5,149 nucleotides of DNA from Phyllobacteriaceae bacterium (GTDB taxonomy: Bacteria; Pseudomonadota; Alphaproteobacteria; Rhizobiales; Devosiaceae), in NCBI GenBank assembly GCA_012799265.1, contig JAAZLP010000205.1:1-5149 (forward strand). The letters are read 5' to 3'. Below the pieces are notes generated by a model. That model saw only the letters and a program-made list of their open reading frames with translations, did no database searches and was not told the origin of the DNA. Each line of letters starts with the position of its first letter. Positions within the stretch are counted from its first letter, which is position 1. Position numbers and translations under genes: made by a program. Shown in pieces: positions 1-4,201 of the stretch.

Positions 1-209
1 CCGCCGCAGAACCTGCACCTTCACCGGTTGAGGCAGCTCCAGCCGCTGAAGAAAAGCCGACCCGCTCACGTCGCGTGAAGAAGGAACTGCCGCCCGAAGG
101 CGTGGTGGTGACCTCGAGCACGGCAGCGCCGGCGGAACCTGCAGCCGCTGAGGGCGAGGCGCCCAAGAAGAAGGCCGGCTGGTGGCAGCGCCGCCTCGGT
201 CTGGGCTAG
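1..209 (+). CDS. rne: C-terminal end of ribonuclease E (partial)
   Basis: The reading frame is open from base 3 to the TAG at 207-209 and encodes about 68 residues; the start lies outside the window. The segment is low complexity: Ala, Pro and Glu rich stretches, a basic patch (TRSRRVKK), a short hydrophobic piece (EGVVVTSS), then a Lys-rich tail ending KKKAGWWQRRLGLG. Such a disordered Ala/Pro/Glu tail ending in a basic, Trp-Trp containing peptide is what I recall from ribonuclease E of Hyphomicrobiales, where the C-terminal half is a scaffold for RNA and degradosome partners and the catalytic half is N-terminal. None of the catalytic part is visible here, so the assignment rests on the tail pattern and on my memory that rne lies near dsbA-aroQ-accBC in related genomes. 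Another protein with a disordered basic tail remains possible. The gene is followed within 10 bases by a strong terminator and converges on the receiver-like gene. Confidence 0.65.
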   Translation, partial: AAEPAPSPVEAAPAAEEKPTRSRRVKKELPPEGVVVTSSTAAPAEPAAAEGEAPKKKAGWWQRRLGLG

Positions 210-216
210 AAACAAC

Positions 217-241
217 AAGGCGGCCTCCGGGCCGCCTTTTT
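217..241 (+). terminator. Rho-independent terminator, probably bidirectional
   Basis: A perfect 7-bp GC stem, GGCGGCC (219-225) with GGCCGCC (230-236), closes a TCCG loop. Two A-T pairs extend it at the base, and it runs into TTTTT at 237-241, eight bases after the stop codon of the upstream gene. Read on the minus strand, the same stem is followed by TTGTTGTTT, so it can also end transcription of the convergent minus-strand gene whose stop is at 261-263. Stem and T-tract are read directly; bidirectional use is inferred. Confidence 0.85.
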
Positions 242-260
242 CATTCCGCCAGTGGCGAGC

Positions 261-845
261 CTAGCCATCAACGGCCCGGCCCCGGATATGGAGCTGGCGC
301 GAGACGACCGCGATCCCTTCCCCGGGCACCCGCCGGAGCAGGATGCGGGTATAGTCCCCGGTCCCCGTTCGCTGGGGACGAATTGGGCTTGGCACATCCA
401 TGCGGCGCCGATCAGGCCCGACATAGATCGGCGTCTCGATATAAATGTGCTCGCTGTTCAGCTGCTGCTCAAGGCGAGCGCTGAGGACGTCATTCTTCTC
501 CGGCAGGCAAACGACGTCATCAAACCCCATCGCGATATAGGTCAACATCTGCTCGTAGGGGATGTCCGGCACGAAGAGGACGATGGGGGCAAAGCTGATT
601 TCTGTTCGTTCGGACCGCCTGAGGGCGCTGACCAGCTTCTCCTTGGCCTCGTCGCCCATATCGTAGTGCACAAGGGTATAGAGCACACGCCGGGCGTCGA
701 CCCTATCGAAACCAGCAACGGCAAGATCGGCTGCCTCACCAAAACCGACGCTACGGCAGAGGCGCAACATCATGTTGATGTGCTGATCGCCATGCGCAAC
801 GACCAGGGCATGGCATTGCGACAATGCACTAGTCGTCGCGGACAT
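261..845 (-). CDS. Degenerate receiver-domain (CheY-like) protein with GPDRRR motif
   Basis: The protein has 194 residues. Residues 12-130 follow the order of a response-regulator receiver domain: a first strand (ALVV, 13-16), a middle strand and helix (VLYTLVHYD to SALRR, 54-77), then PIVLFVPD (87-94), and finally MGFDDVVCLPEK (106-117), which lines up with the usual AGADDYLVKPF. The expected residues are mostly gone. The acidic pair after strand 1 is replaced by AHGD, the phosphoacceptor Asp falls on His60 or its neighbours, the Thr/Ser after strand 4 is Val92, and the conserved Lys before Pro is Leu114. It is therefore probably a pseudo-receiver that is not phosphorylated in the usual way. 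Tyr141-Arg148 carries the YxGPDRRR motif that I remember following receiver domains in a family of single-domain regulators of Hyphomicrobiales; the rest of the tail is basic with no recognised domain. GGAG at 853-856 lies 7 bases before the ATG, supporting the start. It is probably cytoplasmic, and its partner is unknown. Confidence 0.7.
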   Translation of the reverse strand: MSATTSALSQCHALVVAHGDQHINMMLRLCRSVGFGEAADLAVAGFDRVDARRVLYTLVHYDMGDEAKEKLVSALRRSERTEISFAPIVLFVPDIPYEQMLTYIAMGFDDVVCLPEKNDVLSARLEQQLNSEHIYIETPIYVGPDRRRMDVPSPIRPQRTGTGDYTRILLRRVPGEGIAVVSRQLHIRGRAVDG

Positions 846-871
846 GATGGCACTCCAAAGATACCATCATT

Positions 872-877
872 ACTATA
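872..877 (-). promoter_or_regulatory. Possible -10 element for the receiver-like gene
   Basis: On the minus strand this reads TATAGT, one mismatch from TATAAT. It lies in the AT-rich 85-base gap between the two minus-strand genes and would place a transcription start about 20 bases before the ATG at 845. No good -35 match is present at 16-18 bases upstream (ATTATT is the nearest), so this is a weak call that suggests the gene has its own promoter rather than depending on the aminotransferase transcript. Confidence 0.25.
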
Positions 878-930
878 GGCGAATTCACTTAGAAAATAAT
901 CCGGATCATTCCCGGTATGTTATCCAAGAG

Positions 931-2097
931 TTACTTCAGAAAACGCCGCATCCGTTCCAATGCTTCTTCTATACTGTTCCTTGTGCCAGCATAGGAAAAG
1001 CGGACGAAGCCGTTGCCGTCGGTCCGATCGAAATCGACCCCTGGCGTGGCAGCGACCCCTATCTCCTCAAGCAGGGTCTCGCAAAATTTGAGGGAATCAT
1101 TGGCGAAGCGGCTGACCCCGGCATAGGCGTAGAACGCGCCATCGCCCGCGGAAGGCAGGTCGAAGCCGATCTCGCGCAGCCCCTGCGTCAGCAGGGTCCG
1201 GTTCTCGGCGTAATGCGCCTTCTGCTCTTCTGAATAGTCGCGCTCACCGAGAGCGACCGTGGCTGCGATCTGGCTGAGAGTCGGCGCCGAGATGAAAAGG
1301 TTCTGCTGCAGGATTTCCGCGCGGCGGATGAGATGCTCGGGCAGCACCATCCAGCCGATACGCCAGCCGGTCATGCAGTAATATTTGGAGAAGCTGTTGA
1401 TGATGATGGCGTCCCGCGTCAGCTCAAGGGCGCTTATCGAGGGGCCGGAGTAATCGAGGCCGTGATAGATTTCGTCGGAGATGACCTGAATGCCGAGGCG
1501 CTTGCAGGTGCTGATGACGTCGAAAAGGCCGTCGCGATCCAGCGATGCGCCGGTCGGGTTGGCAGGGCTGGCAAAGAGGAGACCGTCGAACGGCATCTTC
1601 CAGAACGCCTGCTCAATGTCGGCGCCGGTCAGGCGCCAGCCATTGGCTGCGGTGACCGGAATTTCGACGGCGTTGAAACCGAGACCGTTGAGCGTATTGA
1701 GATAGGCCGGATAGCCAGGCCGTGTCACGGCAATGCGGGCGCCAGGCTTGAAGGCCGCATGGAAGGCGAGAATGAAGCCCGACGACGAGCCCATCGTTGC
1801 GATGATCAGATCGGGATCGATCTCGACATGATGCTGGTCTGCATAATAGCGCGAGAGCGCCTCGCGCAGGCTGATGAGCCCCTTGGCATTGGTATAGCCC
1901 TGCGGCTCCGGCAGGGCCTTCGCGACAGCCTCCAGCACGCGTGGCGCTGGAGCTGCGCCGGGCTCGCCGAGTTCAAGATGGGCAATGTTGCGTCCCATGC
2001 TCTCGAGTTCGCGGGCGCGCTTGAGGATGTCCATGGCGAGGAAGGGCCGCATGCCATCGGTCAGCCTGTTGGACAGCTCGGTGAGTTTATCGGTCAT
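931..2097 (-). CDS. Class I/II PLP-dependent aminotransferase (aspartate aminotransferase-like)
   Basis: The protein has 388 residues, a normal full length for fold-type I aminotransferases. It shows the expected order: an N-terminal arm (ILKRARELE), ELGEPGAAPAP near residues 42-52, a phosphate-binding turn MGSSSGF (102-108), a stacking aromatic in RPGYPAY (126-132), ASPANPTGA (176-184) with the Asn that contacts the PLP ring, SDEIYHG (207-213) with the Asp and Tyr that hold the pyridine N and O3', SFSKYYCMTGWRIGW (235-249) with the Schiff-base Lys238 and phosphate-binding Arg246, and RFSYAG (366-371) whose Arg should bind the substrate carboxylate. The amino donor and acceptor cannot be read from sequence; aspartate, aromatic or branched substrates are all possible. 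The ATG at 2095-2097 is preferred because GGAGG lies 4 bases upstream (2102-2106). A longer reading from a TTG at 2148 would add 17 residues of unlike composition. The gene is divergent from the dsbA-like gene. Confidence 0.88.
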   Translation of the reverse strand: MTDKLTELSNRLTDGMRPFLAMDILKRARELESMGRNIAHLELGEPGAAPAPRVLEAVAKALPEPQGYTNAKGLISLREALSRYYADQHHVEIDPDLIIATMGSSSGFILAFHAAFKPGARIAVTRPGYPAYLNTLNGLGFNAVEIPVTAANGWRLTGADIEQAFWKMPFDGLLFASPANPTGASLDRDGLFDVISTCKRLGIQVISDEIYHGLDYSGPSISALELTRDAIIINSFSKYYCMTGWRIGWMVLPEHLIRRAEILQQNLFISAPTLSQIAATVALGERDYSEEQKAHYAENRTLLTQGLREIGFDLPSAGDGAFYAYAGVSRFANDSLKFCETLLEEIGVAATPGVDFDRTDGNGFVRFSYAGTRNSIEEALERMRRFLK

Positions 2098-2243
2098 ATC
2101 GCCTCCGGCATTCCGCATGGGACTAGCGCGCCCCACCCATCTTCTCAACCTCTTTCGGTCCAGCCCTCACCGTCGCGACAACGGGCTGCGCGTTTGCGGA
2201 TCAGTCTGCTAGAAGACAGTGACTGACTCGACTGGAGCCGACC
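2098..2243. promoter_or_regulatory. Divergent intergenic region (aminotransferase / dsbA-like gene)
   Basis: These 146 bases separate two divergent genes, so promoters in both directions are expected by position. Toward the aminotransferase, TTGAGA (plus-strand bases 2143-2148) is one mismatch from a -35 box, but what follows at 16-17 bases matches a -10 box poorly. Toward the dsbA-like gene I find no convincing -35/-10 pair. The Shine-Dalgarno sites sit at the two edges, GGAGG at 2102-2106 (minus) and GGAG at 2234-2237 (plus). An imperfect palindrome and three GACT units lie near the dsbA-like start. Confidence 0.5.
2204..2217. promoter_or_regulatory. Imperfect palindrome, candidate operator
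   Basis: GTCTGCTAGAAGAC is symmetric in 12 of 14 positions (GTCT, a CTAG core, AGAC, with one mismatched pair between arm and core). It lies 26 bases before the ATG of the dsbA-like gene in the divergent region, a place where a dimeric regulator could bind. Short palindromes arise by chance, and I do not recognise it as the site of a known regulator. Confidence 0.25.
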
Positions 2244-3113
2244 ATGAATCGCCTGCCCCTCGTTCTCACCGCTGTTTCTGGCATCCTTGCCGGGGCCCTG
2301 GGCTATTCGGTGCTCAACCAGCCCAAGCCGGTGACTGACGAAGCGGCGGTGCGCGCCATTGTCGAAGAAGTGCTGGCGCAGCAGGCACCGGTCGTTGCTG
2401 AACCCCCTGCCCCCCATCTGGCGCCGACGGTCGCCGAGATTGATCCGGCCGTGCTCAATCCGATGATCGAACAATACCTGATGAGCGACCCCAAGGTGCT
2501 GCAGCGCGTGTCGCGGGCGCTGGAGACAGCATTGCGCGCTGAAGAGCAAGAGCGCAGCACGGCGGCGATCGCCCAGTTCCAGGAAGCCATCTTCAATTCG
2601 CCCGACCAGGTTGTGGTTGGCAATCCCGATGGCGACGTCACCCTGGTGGAATTCTACGACTACAATTGCGGCTATTGCCGCTCGGCCGTGCCGGATCTGG
2701 CGAGCCTGATCGCGGAAGACCCGAACCTGCGCGTCGTGCTCAAGGAATTCCCGATCCTCTCCAACGAATCCTTTGATGCCGCCCGGGTTGGCGTGCTGGT
2801 CGGCCAGAGCGATGCCAACTATTGGGCATTCCACCAGACGCTCTATTCCGGCCGCGGTCAGGTCAACAAGGACGTGGCGCTGGCGGCAGCAGCCGAACTT
2901 GGCCTGCCCCGGGTGGACCTCGAACTGCGCATGAATGATGATAGCGTCAACCAGACGCTCGACAACTCCTTCAAGATCGCACAGGCGCTCGGCATCAGCG
3001 GCACGCCCACCTATATCATCGGTAACGAAATCATTCCGGGTGCCATTGGCGTTGAGGAACTGCGAGACCGCGTCGCCAATATGCGCGCCTGCGGCCAGAC
3101 CCAATGCAGCTGA
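2244..3113 (+). CDS. Membrane-anchored or exported DsbA-family thiol-disulfide protein (ScsC/Com1 type)
   Basis: The protein has 289 residues. Residues 5-25 are a hydrophobic segment after a short basic N-terminus, a signal peptide or membrane anchor without a clear cleavage site. A Pro/Ala-rich linker (48-62) leads to a helical region (66-105, with IEQYLMSDPKVLQRVSRAL) that resembles the N-terminal domain of ScsC-type DsbA proteins, which in known cases drives oligomerisation. The thioredoxin fold starts near residue 122 with VVGNPDGDVTLVEFYDYNCGYC; Cys142 and Cys145 form the CGYC redox motif, and Gly-Thr-Pro at 253-255 supplies the cis-Pro. It should oxidise or isomerise disulfides in periplasmic proteins. 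CGYC occurs in both oxidases and isomerases, so the direction is open. A second pair, Cys283 and Cys288, sits at the extreme C-terminus. GGAG at 2234-2237 lies 6 bases before the ATG. It heads a plus-strand run ending in accBC, but 106 bases separate it from aroQ; no DsbB or DsbD partner is in view. Confidence 0.88.
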   Translation: MNRLPLVLTAVSGILAGALGYSVLNQPKPVTDEAAVRAIVEEVLAQQAPVVAEPPAPHLAPTVAEIDPAVLNPMIEQYLMSDPKVLQRVSRALETALRAEEQERSTAAIAQFQEAIFNSPDQVVVGNPDGDVTLVEFYDYNCGYCRSAVPDLASLIAEDPNLRVVLKEFPILSNESFDAARVGVLVGQSDANYWAFHQTLYSGRGQVNKDVALAAAAELGLPRVDLELRMNDDSVNQTLDNSFKIAQALGISGTPTYIIGNEIIPGAIGVEELRDRVANMRACGQTQCS

Positions 3114-3137
3114 CGCAGCTTCCGACCCGGCGCTGCG
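3114..3137 (+). other. Short hairpin directly after the dsbA-like stop codon
   Basis: CGCAGC (3114-3119) pairs with GCTGCG (3132-3137) around a 12-base loop, starting right after the TGA. There is no T-tract, so it is not a standard intrinsic terminator. It could protect the 3' end of the message or be a chance inverted repeat. Confidence 0.25.
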
Positions 3138-3181
3138 GCATGCAAACCTTTGCTTTTCGGTGCATTTCGTGTAACCGCCCT

Positions 3182-3206
3182 TGCGCCGGGGAAGAGCCCC
3201 GGTGCA
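3182..3206 (+). promoter_or_regulatory. Strong leader hairpin abutting the aroQ ribosome-binding site
   Basis: TGCGCCGGGG (3182-3191) pairs with CCCCGGTGCA (3197-3206) over 10 bp, with one G-T wobble and an AAGAG loop. The stem ends one base before the AAGG Shine-Dalgarno (3208-3211) of aroQ. No T-run follows, so it is not an intrinsic terminator. The pairing is seen directly; a role in translation control or in mRNA stability is inferred. Confidence 0.5.
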
Positions 3207-3219
3207 CAAGGCAATGATC

Positions 3220-3657
3220 ATGGCAAAGCGCGTTCTCGTCCTCAACGGCCCGAACCTCAACCTGCTCGGTACACGCGAGCCGGGCACCTATGGTTCGGAA
3301 ACTCTCAAGGACATCGAAAACCTCTGTAAAAAGACGGCAGACGATCTGGGCCTTGCGCTCGACTTCCGCCAGTCCAATTACGAAGGCGAACTCGTTACCT
3401 GGATCCAGGATGCGCGCAACACTGCGGACGCTATCCTGATCAATCCCGCTGCCTATTCCCATACCTCCGTCGCCATTCACGACGCCCTTCGGGCGGTCGC
3501 GCTGCCGGTGGCGGAAGTTCACCTATCCAATATTCATCAACGCGAAGCGTTCCGGCACCATTCCTATGTGTCCTCGGTCGCTTTCGGCGTTATTTGCGGC
3601 TTTGGCGCGCTGGGGTATAAACTTGCCCTCGAAGCCTTGGCCCAAAAACTAAACTAG
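3220..3657 (+). CDS. aroQ: 3-Dehydroquinate dehydratase, type II
   Basis: This enzyme removes water from 3-dehydroquinate to give 3-dehydroshikimate, the third step of the shikimate pathway to aromatic amino acids, in the cytoplasm. The 145-residue protein has the full length of the small type II family, which forms dodecamers. The signatures are complete: LNGPNLNLLGTREPGTYG (8-25) with Arg19 and the catalytic Tyr24 on the lid loop, QSNYEGELV (51-59), INPAAYSHTS (74-83) with Asn75 and His81, and EVHLSNIHQREAFRHHS (99-115) with Glu99, the catalytic His101 and Arg112. These positions match the numbering I recall for the Mycobacterium tuberculosis enzyme. The ATG at 3220 is chosen because AAGG (3208-3211) lies 8 bases upstream and the protein then begins MAKRVLVLNGPNLN as in the family; an ATG at 3214 is too near the AAGG, and a reading from TTG at 3181 adds a non-family extension. 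It sits 32 bases before accB and is probably co-transcribed with it. Confidence 0.97.
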   Translation: MAKRVLVLNGPNLNLLGTREPGTYGSETLKDIENLCKKTADDLGLALDFRQSNYEGELVTWIQDARNTADAILINPAAYSHTSVAIHDALRAVALPVAEVHLSNIHQREAFRHHSYVSSVAFGVICGFGALGYKLALEALAQKLN

Positions 3658-3658
3658 A

Positions 3659-3674
3659 GCTTCTGACGAGAAGC
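3659..3674 (+). promoter_or_regulatory. Hairpin in the aroQ-accB gap
   Basis: GCTTCT (3659-3664) pairs perfectly with AGAAGC (3669-3674) around a GACG tetraloop. It begins one base after the aroQ stop codon and ends two bases before the GGAG (3677-3680) that serves accB. No T-run follows, so it should not end transcription. A role in setting accB translation, or as an RNA processing or stability element, is possible but inferred. Confidence 0.4.
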
Positions 3675-3689
3675 CGGGAGACCGAAAGA

Positions 3690-4190
3690 ATGACCAAGTC
3701 GCCAGTGGACCAGGACCTGATCCGCGCCATCGCCGAACTGCTGAACAAGGAAAACCTTGCCGAGATCGAAATCGAGCAGGATGACCTTCGCGTTCGCGTA
3801 ACGCGCTCCTATCCGTCCGAGGCGCCGGCCTATGCCCCGGCACCGTTCCAGTACATGGCGCCGCCGCAGGCCCCAGCCACCCAGGCTGCACCCGCCGCCC
3901 CTGCTGGCTCAGTTCCTGCCGCTGTTCCGGCGAAGACCGAAGACCTGGCATCCAATCCCGGCACCCTGACCTCGCCCATGGTCGGCACCGCCTATCGCGC
4001 GCCGGAGCCCGGCAAGCCTGCCTTCGTTGAAGTCGGCGCCAAGGTCTCCGAAGGCCAGACGGTTCTCATCATCGAAGCGATGAAGACCATGAACCAGATC
4101 CCCGCACACCGCTCGGGCACTGTCACCCGCATCCTCGTGGACGACGCCCAGCCAGTCGAATATGGCGAGCCGCTTGTCGTCATCGAGTAA
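3690..4190 (+). CDS. accB: Biotin carboxyl carrier protein of acetyl-CoA carboxylase (BCCP)
   Basis: BCCP carries carboxyl-biotin from biotin carboxylase to the carboxyltransferase in the first step of fatty-acid synthesis. The 166 residues show the usual three parts. An N-terminal helical segment (DQDLIRAIAELLNKENLAEIEIEQDDLRVRV split over residues 7-37) is followed by a flexible Pro/Ala-rich linker (about 44-82) and a C-terminal biotinyl domain from about residue 90 (TLTSPMVGTAYRAPEP, then EVGAKVSEGQ). The biotin acceptor is Lys132 in EAMKTMNQI. PGKPAFVEVG (107-116) occupies the place of the protruding thumb of bacterial BCCP. The length is within the usual range. GGAG (3677-3680) lies 9 bases before the ATG. 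The stop codon is 11 bases before the accC start, so the two should be co-translated. The linker differs widely between species and is not informative for function. Confidence 0.97.
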   Translation: MTKSPVDQDLIRAIAELLNKENLAEIEIEQDDLRVRVTRSYPSEAPAYAPAPFQYMAPPQAPATQAAPAAPAGSVPAAVPAKTEDLASNPGTLTSPMVGTAYRAPEPGKPAFVEVGAKVSEGQTVLIIEAMKTMNQIPAHRSGTVTRILVDDAQPVEYGEPLVVIE

Positions 4191-4201
4191 GGAGACTTTC
4201 C

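Noticed and set aside
252..878. Plus-strand open frame of 208 codons opposite the receiver-like gene
   Set aside because: The minus-strand frame has a good Shine-Dalgarno and a receiver-like pattern with GPDRRR, while the plus-strand frame has neither a convincing ribosome site nor a family resemblance, and it would start just behind a terminator.
846..930. Possible intrinsic terminator after the aminotransferase on the minus strand
   Set aside because: CCGG repeats around a 7-base loop followed by ATTATTTT look terminator-like, but only 4 bp pair, which is too weak to call.
2098..2148. N-terminal extension of the aminotransferase from a TTG start
   Set aside because: The ATG at 2097 has a strong GGAGG just upstream, and the extra 17 residues are not expected at the start of this family.
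1333..2226. Plus-strand open frame of 297 codons opposite the aminotransferase
   Set aside because: The minus-strand aminotransferase is unmistakable, with its PLP lysine and all conserved motifs; the plus-strand frame is antisense and rich in composition typical of shadow frames.
3138..3180. Possible promoter for aroQ around TTGCTT at 3150-3155
   Set aside because: No acceptable -10 match is found 16-18 bases downstream, so a separate aroQ promoter cannot be supported from sequence alone.
2145..3287. Minus-strand open frame of 380 codons opposite the dsbA-like gene
   Set aside because: It covers the whole dsbA-like gene and both its flanks in antisense and resembles no family I recognise; it is a shadow of the real gene.
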